This document shows, one piece after another, positions 13,365 to 21,629 of a DNA stretch of 21,736 nt. Both the position numbers and the translations under genes were made by a program. This stretch comes from Phocaeicola sp. Its GTDB lineage: Bacteria; Bacteroidota; Bacteroidia; Bacteroidales; Bacteroidaceae. Position 1 is the stretch's first letter, and each line of letters begins with the position of its first letter. Below the pieces are notes generated by a model. It saw nothing but the letters and a program-made list of their open reading frames with translations, searched no databases and was not told where the DNA came from. The stretch covers positions 1 through 21,736 of the forward strand of contig JAHHQV010000046.1 in assembly GCA_020026175.1 (NCBI GenBank), given 5' to 3'.

Positions 13365-15839
13365 ATGAATATGGTGGAAAAAAAGAAGACTAGAATCAGA
13401 AAAAGTAAAGGGGAAGATCTATCATTAATAGCAAAGATAGATTTGGATAATTTGAATATATCAGAAGATGACCTTAATCAGGAATTGCCTATTTTACCAT
13501 TAAGAAATATGGTGATATTCCCTGACATAGTAATGCCTGTGGCAATAGGCAGAAAATCGTCATTGGAATTGGTAAATCAAGCATATAAGAAAAAATCCTT
13601 AATCGTTCTGGCAACACAGATTGACGCCAATACGGAATACCCTGAAAAGGATGACTTGTACAAATTTTGTGTTATAGGAAGAATAATACGTATTATAGAA
13701 CTGCCTGGAGGTACTACAAATGTTCTTATTAATACTTTTGGTTCTACTGTAATACTTGACGAAATAACTTCTACCAGCCCGTTCCTTACAGGAAAGGTCT
13801 CTCATACAGAAGAAGATTTCACTATCCCAAGGACAGACGAGTTTAAAGCCACAATGGAGACTTGCTATGATGTATTGAATCAACTTGCCGAATATATGGA
13901 AGAAATGGGAAAGGAGTTTCTTATGGCTATCCGTGAAATGGACAATGACAAAGTCAGAATAAACTTCATTTGTTCAAACTTCCCTTTTGACGTAAAGATA
14001 AAGCAAGAACTGCTTAAAGACAAAGATATACAATCAAGGGCTATAAATCTTGTGGAGCACCTTTATCAAAACCTTGAGTTTGCAAAGCTCAAACATGATA
14101 TACAGATGCGTACAAGAGAAGAACTTGACAAACAGCAGCGCGAATACTATCTTCAACAGCAGCTGAAAAACATACAGGAAGAATTAGGAAACGGCTCTGA
14201 AAATGAAATAGACAATTTACGCAAGCAAGGTAAAGCCAAGAAATGGTCGAAAGAAATTGGCGAAGCTTTTGAAAAAGAACTTGACAAACTGGAAAGAATC
14301 AATTCACAATCGCCGGATTATAACGTGCAATACACTTATCTGCAAAATTTGCTGGCTCTGCCTTGGAATATATATACCCCTCAGTCTTTCAGCCTTAATA
14401 CTGCCGAAAAGACTCTGAATCATGACCACTATGGTCTGGAAAAGGTAAAAGAGCGCATATTGGAACATCTTGCAGTACTAAAGCTTAAAAGCGACATGAA
14501 ATCTCCAATATTATGCCTTTATGGCCCTCCGGGAGTAGGAAAAACTTCATTAGGACGTTCCATAGCATCTGCCCTGAAGAGAAAGTACATTCGTATGTCA
14601 TTGGGAGGAGTACATGATGAATCCGAAATCAGAGGTCACAGAAAGACATATATAGGTGCAATGCCGGGACGTATCATAAAGAGTCTGATAAAAGCGGGCT
14701 CTTCAAATCCTGTAATTATACTTGATGAGATAGACAAATTGGGAACAAGCCATCAGGGAGACCCAGCATCTGCTATGCTAGAAGTATTGGATCCTGAACA
14801 GAACAACACTTTCCATGACAATTATATTGATTTGGATTATGATTTGTCAAACGTGATGTTCATTGCAACTGCCAATAACCTTGCCAGCATACCTGCTCCA
14901 TTGTTGGACAGAATGGAACTGATTGAAGTAAGCGGTTATATCACCGAAGAAAAGATTGAGATAGCCAAAAGACATCTTATACCTAAGGCAATGGAAGCTA
15001 ATGGACTTACTAAAGACAATATAAAGTTCTCAAAAGCCTCTATAGAATATATCATTGAAAACTATACACGAGAAAGCGGTGTACGAGAACTTGAAAAGAA
15101 AATAAGCAAGGTTATGAGAAAAGTAGCCTATAATATTGCTTCAGGTAAAGAGGTAGCAACTGCCGAACTAAAGCCTTCTGACATACAGGTATGCCTTGGA
15201 CCGGTAGAATTCTCAAGAGACAAATATCAGGGGAACGACTATGCAGGTGTTGTAACCGGATTGGCATGGACAGCTGTAGGTGGAGAAATTCTTTTCGTGG
15301 AAACAAGCCTTAGTAGAGGCAAAGGCGGAAGACTCACACTTACAGGAAACCTGGGAGATGTGATGAAAGAATCTGCTATGCTTGCTTTGGAATATCTGAA
15401 GGCTCATAATGATATTCTTGGTATAGACGAGGAGATTTTTGATAATTGGAACATTCATATCCACGTGCCTGAAGGAGCAATACCAAAGGACGGACCTTCT
15501 GCCGGAATCACAATGGTTACATCTTTGGCATCGGCTTTGACTAGACGCAAGGTAAAGAACCGTCTGGCTATGACCGGAGAAATAACTCTAAGAGGAAAAG
15601 TTCTCCCGGTAGGTGGAATAAAAGAAAAAATACTTGCAGCTAAACGTGCCGGTATACAAGAGATTATTCTTTGTGAAGAAAATAAAAAGGATATAGACAA
15701 TATTCCGGCAATTTATCTGAAAGGTGTTACATTCCATTATGTATCAGACATCAAGGAAGTACTTGATATAGCTCTTACGGATAAAATAGTAACCAATGCT
15801 CAGAAACTTACAATTAAGGATAAAGAAAATAAAAACTAA
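13365..15839 (+). CDS. lon: ATP-dependent endopeptidase La (Lon)
   Basis: Lon is the hexameric AAA+ serine protease that removes misfolded and short-lived regulatory proteins in the cytoplasm. Domains in order are a short basic lead (1-38); the LAN substrate-binding domain beginning ELPILPLRNMVIFP (about 40-245); a coiled helical stretch (about 245-300); the AAA+ module with Walker A GPPGVGKTS (387-395) and Walker B IILDEIDK (451-458); and the protease domain with Ser712 in PKDGPSAGI and Lys755 in GIKEKI. The Ser-Lys spacing of 43 residues equals that of E. coli Lon. The 824-aa length is normal. A second ATG two codons in (13371) is also possible as start. Only 17 bp separate it from tgt. Confidence 0.97.
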   Translation: MNMVEKKKTRIRKSKGEDLSLIAKIDLDNLNISEDDLNQELPILPLRNMVIFPDIVMPVAIGRKSSLELVNQAYKKKSLIVLATQIDANTEYPEKDDLYKFCVIGRIIRIIELPGGTTNVLINTFGSTVILDEITSTSPFLTGKVSHTEEDFTIPRTDEFKATMETCYDVLNQLAEYMEEMGKEFLMAIREMDNDKVRINFICSNFPFDVKIKQELLKDKDIQSRAINLVEHLYQNLEFAKLKHDIQMRTREELDKQQREYYLQQQLKNIQEELGNGSENEIDNLRKQGKAKKWSKEIGEAFEKELDKLERINSQSPDYNVQYTYLQNLLALPWNIYTPQSFSLNTAEKTLNHDHYGLEKVKERILEHLAVLKLKSDMKSPILCLYGPPGVGKTSLGRSIASALKRKYIRMSLGGVHDESEIRGHRKTYIGAMPGRIIKSLIKAGSSNPVIILDEIDKLGTSHQGDPASAMLEVLDPEQNNTFHDNYIDLDYDLSNVMFIATANNLASIPAPLLDRMELIEVSGYITEEKIEIAKRHLIPKAMEANGLTKDNIKFSKASIEYIIENYTRESGVRELEKKISKVMRKVAYNIASGKEVATAELKPSDIQVCLGPVEFSRDKYQGNDYAGVVTGLAWTAVGGEILFVETSLSRGKGGRLTLTGNLGDVMKESAMLALEYLKAHNDILGIDEEIFDNWNIHIHVPEGAIPKDGPSAGITMVTSLASALTRRKVKNRLAMTGEITLRGKVLPVGGIKEKILAAKRAGIQEIILCEENKKDIDNIPAIYLKGVTFHYVSDIKEVLDIALTDKIVTNAQKLTIKDKENKN

Positions 15840-15856
15840 TTTCAATACTTGATTAT

Positions 15857-16987
15857 ATGAAGTTTGAATTACAATATAAAGATTCTAAATCTAATGCAAG
15901 AGCCGGGTTGTTAACAACAGACCACGGACTTATAGAAACCCCTATCTTTATGCCTGTAGGGACTCTTGGAACCGTTAAAGGTGTACACCTCAGAGAACTG
16001 AAAGAAGATATTAAAGCCCAGATTATTCTGGGCAATACTTATCATCTCTATCTCAGACCAGGACTTGATGTGATAGAAGGTGCAGGAGGATTGCATAAAT
16101 TCAATGGTTTTGACCGACCAATGCTTACAGATAGTGGTGGCTTTCAGGTATTTTCTCTTTCAGGTATCAGAAAGCTAAAAGAAGAAGGCGTTGAATTCCG
16201 TTCACATATTGACGGTTCCAAGCATCTTTTCACACCGGAAAAAGTAATGGACATTGAACGTACCATAGGAGCAGACATAATGATGGCTTTTGACGAATGT
16301 CCTCCTGGTACCTCCGACTATAATTACGCCAAAAGATCTATGGAACTAACACATAGATGGCTTGACAGATGCGTAAAGCGTTTTAATGAAACAGAACCTA
16401 AGTATGGGTATCATCAATCTTTGTTCCCTATCGTACAAGGATGTGTGTATTCTGATTTAAGAAAAAAATCGGCAGAATATATAGCATCAAAAGAAGCTGA
16501 TGGAAATGCCATAGGAGGTCTCGCCGTAGGAGAACCGGCAGAGAAAATGTATGAAATGATAGAATTGGTAAATGAAATTCTTCCTACAGACAAACCAAGG
16601 TATCTTATGGGAGTAGGTACACCTGTAAATATACTTGAAGGTATAGAACGTGGAGTGGACATGTTTGACTGTGTAATGCCTACACGGAATGGACGCAACG
16701 GAATGTTGTTCACTAAAAACGGCATAATGAATATGCGTAATAAAAAATGGGAAAAAGACTACTCTCCTATCGAAGCAGACGGAGCATCATATGTAGATAC
16801 TATTTACTCAAAGGCTTATCTACGTCATCTTTTCCATGCAGAAGAACTTCTGGCTATGCAGATTGCTTCAATACACAATCTGGCACTCTATCTATGGCTT
16901 GTAAAAGAAGCAAGAGCTCACATTATAGCAGGCGACTTCTCTACATGGAAATCAATTATGGTAAAACGTCTGTCTACAAGATTATAA
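15857..16987 (+). CDS. tgt: Queuine/preQ1 tRNA-guanine transglycosylase, zinc cysteines absent
   Basis: Tgt swaps guanine 34 of tRNAs with GUN anticodons (Asp, Asn, His, Tyr) for a queuosine precursor or queuine. The 376-aa length is standard. Active-site residues are present: Asp92 in LTDSGGFQVFS and the nucleophile Asp271 in DMFDCVMPTRNGR; RYLMGVGTP is also seen. The structural zinc site is altered. Counting from Asp271 with the E. coli spacing, the three cysteine positions are Gly309, Ser311 and Asp314, while the fourth ligand, His340 in IASIHN, is kept. The surrounding YSKAYLRHL is well conserved, so the change is not a frameshift. It lies between lon and the LptF/G permease in a compact run. 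Confidence 0.95.
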   Translation: MKFELQYKDSKSNARAGLLTTDHGLIETPIFMPVGTLGTVKGVHLRELKEDIKAQIILGNTYHLYLRPGLDVIEGAGGLHKFNGFDRPMLTDSGGFQVFSLSGIRKLKEEGVEFRSHIDGSKHLFTPEKVMDIERTIGADIMMAFDECPPGTSDYNYAKRSMELTHRWLDRCVKRFNETEPKYGYHQSLFPIVQGCVYSDLRKKSAEYIASKEADGNAIGGLAVGEPAEKMYEMIELVNEILPTDKPRYLMGVGTPVNILEGIERGVDMFDCVMPTRNGRNGMLFTKNGIMNMRNKKWEKDYSPIEADGASYVDTIYSKAYLRHLFHAEELLAMQIASIHNLALYLWLVKEARAHIIAGDFSTWKSIMVKRLSTRL

Positions 16988-17031
16988 AAATGGTATAAAA
17001 AACAACCTACAGAGTAAATTTATTTTGATAT

Positions 17032-18162
17032 ATGAAAGAGAAAATCAGGAATATAAAAAAAAGAGTTTCTGTACTCTTTTTTCTGAAAAGATTGGACATC
17101 TATATAATGAGTAAATTCCTGGGGACATTCTTTTTCTCCTTGGCTCTTATATTGTCTATATCTGTAGTTTTCGACATAAATGAAAATATAGACAGGTTTA
17201 TAGTCAGCAAAGCTCCACTGAAAGCTATAGTATTTGACTACTATTTCAACTTTATACCATATTATGCCAATTTGTTCAGTCCGCTATTTATCTTTATCTC
17301 TGTCATTCTGTTTACCAGCAAAATGGCCGAAAACTCTGAAATAATAGCAATGTTCTCAACAGGAATGAGTTTCAAAAGAATGTTGCTCCCCTACCTGTTG
17401 TCAGCAGGGATAATAGCTATAGGGAGCTATATCTTAAGTTCGTATTTCATTCCTAAAGGCAGTGAAACACGTATAGATTTTGAGGCTTCATATAAAGGCA
17501 AGAGAAAAACTAATTTTGCAAAGAATATCCAATTGGTGGTAGATGAAAATACCATTGCATATATGGAACGTTATGAGAATTATAATCTTACAGGATACCG
17601 CTTTTCTCTTGATAAATTTGAGAAAAACAAGCTAGTATCACATCTCACAGCCAAACGTATAACGTATGATACAACTGCAACCCACAAATGGATAATAAAA
17701 GATTACATGATAAGAGAAATGAAAGGGATGAAAGAGACTATCATGAAAGGCGAAAAGATTGATAGTACAATCAACATGGAACCACAGGACTTTCTTATTG
17801 GACGTAATCAATTTGAAACTCTGACAAGCCCGGAACTGAGCAAATACATTGACAATCAGAGAAAAAGAGGTTTTGCCAATCTTAAAGAATTTGAAGTGGA
17901 ATACTATAAAAGAATTGCAACTCCTTTTGCTGCATTTATTCTGACTATTATAGGCGCAGCGCTATCCTCTAAAAAAGTAAAAGGTGGAATGGGATTGAAT
18001 CTTGGTTTAGGAATAGCTTTAAGTGCATCATATATTTTGTTTCAAACAATATCTTCCACCTTTGCCATTAGCGGAAATGTTCCTCCAATGATAGCAGTGT
18101 GGATACCCAACATACTTTTTATGTTTATAGCAATATATCTATACACAAAAGCACCAAAATAA
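17032..18162 (+). CDS. LptF/LptG family permease (YjgP/YjgQ)
   Basis: This is an inner-membrane subunit of the Lpt transporter that extracts lipopolysaccharide from the membrane, driven by the LptB ATPase. The 376-aa protein shows three hydrophobic segments in the first part (about 30-48, 65-97, 115-140), a periplasmic beta-rich middle (about 145-290) and three further segments at the C-terminus. These begin at TPFAAFILTIIGAALSSKK, run through LGIALSASYILFQTI, and end in IPNILFMFIAIYLY. This 3+3 layout is the family layout. LptF and LptG cannot be told apart here, so no symbol is given. An internal Met at residue 26 (MSKFLGTFFF) is an alternative start. It begins 44 bp after tgt and ends at a strong terminator. 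Confidence 0.88.
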   Translation: MKEKIRNIKKRVSVLFFLKRLDIYIMSKFLGTFFFSLALILSISVVFDINENIDRFIVSKAPLKAIVFDYYFNFIPYYANLFSPLFIFISVILFTSKMAENSEIIAMFSTGMSFKRMLLPYLLSAGIIAIGSYILSSYFIPKGSETRIDFEASYKGKRKTNFAKNIQLVVDENTIAYMERYENYNLTGYRFSLDKFEKNKLVSHLTAKRITYDTTATHKWIIKDYMIREMKGMKETIMKGEKIDSTINMEPQDFLIGRNQFETLTSPELSKYIDNQRKRGFANLKEFEVEYYKRIATPFAAFILTIIGAALSSKKVKGGMGLNLGLGIALSASYILFQTISSTFAISGNVPPMIAVWIPNILFMFIAIYLYTKAPK

Positions 18163-18181
18163 GTATTATAAATTACGAAAT

Positions 18182-18234
18182 AAAAATAAAGAGACATGGC
18201 ACCTCTTATGAGTGCATCATGTCTCTTTATTTTT
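18182..18234. terminator. Bidirectional terminator between the permease and thioredoxin-like genes
   Basis: The arms 18182-18198 and 18218-18234 pair perfectly over 17 bp. The core is GAGACATG/CATGTCTC, with A-rich and T-rich ends, and a GCAC/GTGC mini-stem lies inside the 19-nt loop. T runs flank it on both strands, so it can stop the rightward permease transcript and the leftward transcript of the gene ending at 18274. Confidence 0.88.
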
Positions 18235-18273
18235 TGTATAATTTCTGTTTTAATACATGTATACACAAGCTTA

Positions 18274-18768
18274 TCACTTTACGTATACATCTAAATCTTT
18301 ACTTGAAATGTTCTTTGCTATAATCTTTCCTTTATTGTCAACAAGATAATTTGCAAATCCATTTTTCAAATCAAACTCATCAAAAATCTTAGAATTCTCG
18401 CCTTCCGGTTCATTATAGCAACAGTCAGAATCAATACCATCTTGTTTTATTGCAACATCAAATATAGACTTGTTTTCATCTATAGAAACAGATACCATTC
18501 TGATTTTATCATGCTTTACTATTACATGACATAGCTTTGCATTATTCATTCTTGACTTGGCATCACTGCCAGACCAGAAACTCAGCAAAAAATAATCTCC
18601 GTCATCACCATGCAGTTCCAATTTCTGCAAATTATTTTCAAGAACTTGTATCGGTGCATTATCACCAGGTACTAACTTCTCTGTAGGTTTTTTATTCTCT
18701 ACAAAAGAGAATGAAATAAAAGAACTAAATACTAATACAAAAGAAATCGGCTTTACATTTTTAATCAT
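18274..18768 (-). CDS. Exported thioredoxin-fold protein lacking the CxxC motif
   Basis: This is a 164-aa protein with an N-terminal hydrophobic signal (about residues 5-23), so probably periplasmic or envelope-attached. After PGDNAP (34-39) it follows the TlpA/ResA-like pattern: a strand ending FLLSFWSGSDAKSR (60-73), then IRMVSVSIDEN (89-99), and near the end NYLVDNKGKIIAKN (140-153). The FWSGSDAKSR segment occupies the place where redox-active relatives carry FWATWCGPC, and both cysteines are gone. Three other cysteines (80, 116, 117) are not arranged as CxxC. It is therefore unlikely to be a disulfide oxidoreductase and more likely a binding or structural relative; this is inference. It is a single-gene unit. 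Confidence 0.68.
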   Translation of the reverse strand: MIKNVKPISFVLVFSSFISFSFVENKKPTEKLVPGDNAPIQVLENNLQKLELHGDDGDYFLLSFWSGSDAKSRMNNAKLCHVIVKHDKIRMVSVSIDENKSIFDVAIKQDGIDSDCCYNEPEGENSKIFDEFDLKNGFANYLVDNKGKIIAKNISSKDLDVYVK

Positions 18769-18900
18769 GTAATTTGATTTTAGTTAATACTATTCGAGAC
18801 TGATTATTAAACAGTGATTTCCACTCGAACCATTACTTTTCAACTATCAGTTATAACTCATATGCCATTAATAAAAAATAGTTTTGTTTGAAATCTGTTG

Positions 18901-18908
18901 CAAAGATA
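18901..18908 (-). promoter_or_regulatory. Putative -7 box of the thioredoxin-like gene
   Basis: Read leftward this is TATCTTTG, an exact TAnnTTTG match followed by GC, as in the fhs box. The start codon at 18768 is about 130 nt away, a long leader. At the -33 position there is no TTTG; a palindrome lies there instead. Confidence 0.5.
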
Positions 18909-18928
18909 TATTATTTGTATGAAAAAAA

Positions 18929-18944
18929 TAACTATTTATAGTTA
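18929..18944. promoter_or_regulatory. Palindrome TAACTAT-TT-ATAGTTA, possible operator
   Basis: Two perfect 7-bp half-sites are separated by 2 bp. The element begins 20 bp from the leftward -7 box at 18901-18908, exactly where the -33 box would be. That position would suit an activator replacing -33 recognition or a repressor blocking it. Confidence 0.4.
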
Positions 18945-19032
18945 AAAACATGTTATTCAGCATATTTCATTCCGTTTTCTACTAATTACACTCTATATAT
19001 AAGAGTATAATCTACATTTACTACAATGTAAA

Positions 19033-19051
19033 CGATACCCGATATACGATA
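19033..19051. repeat. Three CGATA repeats at 7-bp intervals
   Basis: CGATA occurs at 19033, 19040 and 19047, exactly 7 bp apart (units CGATACC, CGATATA, CGATAAA). It lies right after a 6-bp hairpin and about 110 bp before the helicase promoter. It could be a small protein-binding array or chance in AT-rich DNA. Confidence 0.35.
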
Positions 19052-19156
19052 AAATTAGACTATATATTTCTTGTTTAATATTTAGTTATATATAATATAT
19101 CAGCATTAGTTCATCTTTTTTTGAATACTGAATGTATTTAAAAGAGTATTTTTGAT

Positions 19157-19164
19157 TAACTTTG
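19157..19164 (+). promoter_or_regulatory. Putative -7 box of the DEAD-box gene
   Basis: TAACTTTG matches TAnnTTTG and is identical to the lon box. It lies 30 nt before the ATG at 19195. It overlaps an in-frame TTG at 19162, which therefore cannot be the translation start of the main transcript. Confidence 0.6.
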
Positions 19165-19194
19165 TACAAAGTAAGAAGTTTAAAAAACTCCCAC

Positions 19195-20457
19195 ATGAAA
19201 TTTTCAGATCTAAATTTAGAACAAAGTGTATTAAGTGCATTGGATGCTATGAATTTCATCGAATGTACACCAGTACAAGAAGAAACCATACCACTACTTT
19301 TAGAAGGTAACGACCTTATAGGAGTAGCTCAAACAGGAACAGGTAAAACAGCAGCATACCTATTGCCTGTTTTAAGTAAATTATGCGAAGGAGGTTTCCC
19401 CGAAGAAGACATCAATTGTATCATTATGTCTCCTACACGCGAGCTTGCAATCCAAATAGACAGACAGATGGAAGCTTTTTCATATTTTATGCCTATATCA
19501 GGTGTACCTGTCTATGGTGGCAATGACGGTATAAGATTTGAACAAGAAAAAAAAGGTCTTACTCTTGGAGCTGATGTTGTAATAGCAACTCCAGGACGAT
19601 TGCTCAGCCATATAAGTCTGGGATATGTAGATTTATCAAAAGTTTCTTTCTTTATATTAGACGAAGCAGACAGAATGCTTGATATGGGGTTTTATGATGA
19701 TATTATACAAATAGTAAAACTTCTTCCTAAAGAAAGACAGACTATAATGTTTTCGGCTACAATGCCTGAAAAAATCAGACAACTGGCATCTAACATACTT
19801 ACAAATCCTATTGAGATAAAACTGGCTGTTTCCCAACCGGCAGAAAAAATCATACAAGCTGCTTATATCTGTTATGAATCTCAGAAACTACCTATCATAC
19901 AAGATTTGTTTTCATCACAAAAGCCTGAAAGAGTCATAATATTTGCTTCATCAAAAATGAAAGTGAAGGAAGTGACAAAGGCTCTTATGAGAATGAACCT
20001 CAATGTAGGTGAAATGCACTCGGACTTGGAACAATGTAAGCGAGAAGAAATTTTACACGAATTCAGGAATGGAAGAATAAATATACTTGTTGCAACAGAT
20101 ATAGTTGCAAGGGGAATAGACATTGATGACATACGTCTAGTCATAAATTTTGACGTTCCACATGATAGCGAGGATTATGTACATCGTATAGGCAGAACAG
20201 CAAGAGCCAATAATGACGGATGTGCTATAACTTTCGTAAATGAAACCGAACAAAACAAGTTTTTTCAGATTGAAAAGTTTCTTGACAAGGATATATACAA
20301 ACTCCAGATTCCAGATATGTTTGGTGAGAGACCACAATATAAACCAGTTATAAAAACAAGAAGAAACAATCAAAAGAACAGAACTTCTAAAAATAATAAA
20401 AGGAAATACGCTGGTTATAATAAAAACAAATCTAAAGAAAATACTAAAAAAGAATAA
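19195..20457 (+). CDS. DEAD-box ATP-dependent RNA helicase, RhlE-like
   Basis: This RNA helicase unwinds short RNA duplexes in ribosome assembly or mRNA decay. With the ATG at 19195 it is 420 aa. An upstream in-frame TTG (19162) would add 11 residues but lies inside the promoter box. Motifs in order are a Q-motif CTPVQEETIP (24-33), motif I AQTGTGKT (45-52), Ia SPTRELAIQ (79-87), TPGRL (132-136), II DEAD (156-159), III SAT (187-189), V ATDIVARGIDI (300-310) and VI HRIGRTAR (330-337). The last 50 residues form a Lys/Arg/Asn-rich disordered tail, typical of RhlE-type helicases. It is followed after 7 bp by an MBL-fold gene, so the two form an operon. Cold induction is common in this family but not shown here. 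Confidence 0.93.
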   Translation: MKFSDLNLEQSVLSALDAMNFIECTPVQEETIPLLLEGNDLIGVAQTGTGKTAAYLLPVLSKLCEGGFPEEDINCIIMSPTRELAIQIDRQMEAFSYFMPISGVPVYGGNDGIRFEQEKKGLTLGADVVIATPGRLLSHISLGYVDLSKVSFFILDEADRMLDMGFYDDIIQIVKLLPKERQTIMFSATMPEKIRQLASNILTNPIEIKLAVSQPAEKIIQAAYICYESQKLPIIQDLFSSQKPERVIIFASSKMKVKEVTKALMRMNLNVGEMHSDLEQCKREEILHEFRNGRINILVATDIVARGIDIDDIRLVINFDVPHDSEDYVHRIGRTARANNDGCAITFVNETEQNKFFQIEKFLDKDIYKLQIPDMFGERPQYKPVIKTRRNNQKNRTSKNNKRKYAGYNKNKSKENTKKE

Positions 20458-20464
20458 CTAGTCA

Positions 20465-21226
20465 ATGCAAATTAAATATATTTATCATAGTTGTTTCTTA
20501 ATCGAAACGGATGAAATAGATATAATAATTGATTTCTATAAAGACTTTCCTACAAACAATAAAAAGGGAATGCTTGACGACATCTTTTATCATTCTGACA
20601 AACCTCTTTATGTTCTGTCAAGTCATTCGCATTATGATCATTTCAATCCAGAAATATTGATGCTGAAGGATTATCGACAAAATATAATATATATATTATC
20701 TAATGATATTTATACTTCATTAATTGACAATATATCAAAAAACAATAGCATTACATCGTTGGATATTGATAAATGTATACCGATATGGTTAAACAAAGGT
20801 GACAGCTATTCTGATAAGAATATTATGATTAAAGCTTTTGGCTCTACCGATTTGGGCATTTCATTTTTGATTACAATTGATAACAAGACAATATTCCACG
20901 CAGGAGATTTGAATAATTGGCATTGGAAAGATGAAACTCCTGAAGAAGAATGGAAAGAAGATGAAAAAAAATTCTTATCTGAACTAGAAGATATATGGAA
21001 GGAATTCCACGATATTGATATTGTAATGTTTCCTATAGACTATAGACTTGGCACTGATTATATGAGAGGTGCTATACAATTTATTGATAAAATCAATGTC
21101 CATAATTTTTTCCCTATGCACTTTGACGAAAATTATATTTCTGCAAACAAATTCAATTATTATTGCAATTTAAAGGGTATAAGTTTCTTTGATATAAAAT
21201 CAAAAGGACAATTATTCATCTTATAA
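20465..21226 (+). CDS. MBL-fold hydrolase (lactonase/UPF0173-like)
   Basis: This is a 253-aa cytoplasmic metallo-beta-lactamase-fold protein, different from the one at 2681. It begins with the strand-loop IKYIYHSCFLIE typical of the UlaG/UPF0173 branch. It carries SHSHYDHF (His54, His56, Asp58, His59), FHAGDLNNWHW (His145, Asp148) and FFPMHF (His219). Where several relatives have a metal-binding His there is FGSTDLGISFLI (125-136), so the second metal site may differ. An acidic, Trp-rich insert lies at about 150-180. The substrate is unknown. It starts 7 bp after the helicase stop and is followed after 25 bp by a VOC protein. Codons are noticeably more AT-rich than in the left part of the window. 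Confidence 0.82.
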   Translation: MQIKYIYHSCFLIETDEIDIIIDFYKDFPTNNKKGMLDDIFYHSDKPLYVLSSHSHYDHFNPEILMLKDYRQNIIYILSNDIYTSLIDNISKNNSITSLDIDKCIPIWLNKGDSYSDKNIMIKAFGSTDLGISFLITIDNKTIFHAGDLNNWHWKDETPEEEWKEDEKKFLSELEDIWKEFHDIDIVMFPIDYRLGTDYMRGAIQFIDKINVHNFFPMHFDENYISANKFNYYCNLKGISFFDIKSKGQLFIL

Positions 21227-21251
21227 TAAAATAACACTAAACAAATTTTCT

Positions 21252-21629
21252 ATGAAAGTAAAAGGACATTTTGATCACTTTAATATTAATGTGACAGACC
21301 TAGAACGTAGCATAAAATTTTACGAAACAGCTCTAGGATTAACAGAGCATCACAGAAAAATATCTGAAGATGGCAGTTTTATATTAGTATATCTTACTGA
21401 TTCACATTCTAATTTTATGCTGGAACTAACATGGCTAAAAGAACATACCCAACCATATGAACTCGGTGAAAACGAAAGCCATATCTGTTTTCGTGTAGAA
21501 GGAGATTATGACGAAGTAAGAAAATTCCACAAAGAAATGGGATGTGTATGCTTTGAAAACGAAAGTATGGGACTGTATTTTATAAACGATCCAGATGATT
21601 ATTGGATTGAAATTCTTCCTGTAAGATAA
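21252..21629 (+). CDS. VOC-superfamily protein, glyoxalase I-like
   Basis: This is a single-domain-pair VOC protein of 125 aa, the length of bacterial glyoxalase I. The four metal ligands of the glyoxalase I pattern are present: His9 in FDHFNINV, Glu58 in FMLELT, His77 in ESHICFRV and Glu120 in YWIEILPV. The segment DLERSIKFYETALGL matches the DxxxSxxFYxxxLGL signature. It could isomerise a hemithioacetal of methylglyoxal with a low-molecular-weight thiol, but which thiol this organism uses is not visible, and other VOC activities remain possible. It is the last gene of the helicase group; nothing recognisable follows in the remaining 107 bp. Confidence 0.82.
   Translation: MKVKGHFDHFNINVTDLERSIKFYETALGLTEHHRKISEDGSFILVYLTDSHSNFMLELTWLKEHTQPYELGENESHICFRVEGDYDEVRKFHKEMGCVCFENESMGLYFINDPDDYWIEILPVR

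Larger units (their letters stand above)
18769..19194. other. AT-rich intergenic region between divergent genes
   Basis: This stretch of about 425 bp holds no open reading frame I would defend. It contains a leftward -7 box (18901), a palindrome (18929), a 6-bp hairpin TACATT/AATGTA around 19012-19030, a triple 7-bp repeat (19033) and the rightward -7 box of the helicase gene (19157). Leaders on both sides would be about 125 nt (leftward) and 30 nt (rightward). Confidence 0.6.

Noticed and set aside
13599..13883. Antisense open frames within lon, gcvP, fhs and tgt
   Set aside because: They are shadows of long conserved coding regions, without own start signals, family motifs or plausible composition.
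19162..19194. In-frame TTG as start of the DEAD-box helicase
   Set aside because: The TTG is part of the -7 box TAACTTTG, so it would not be inside the main transcript. The ATG at 19195 gives the normal N-terminus of the family.
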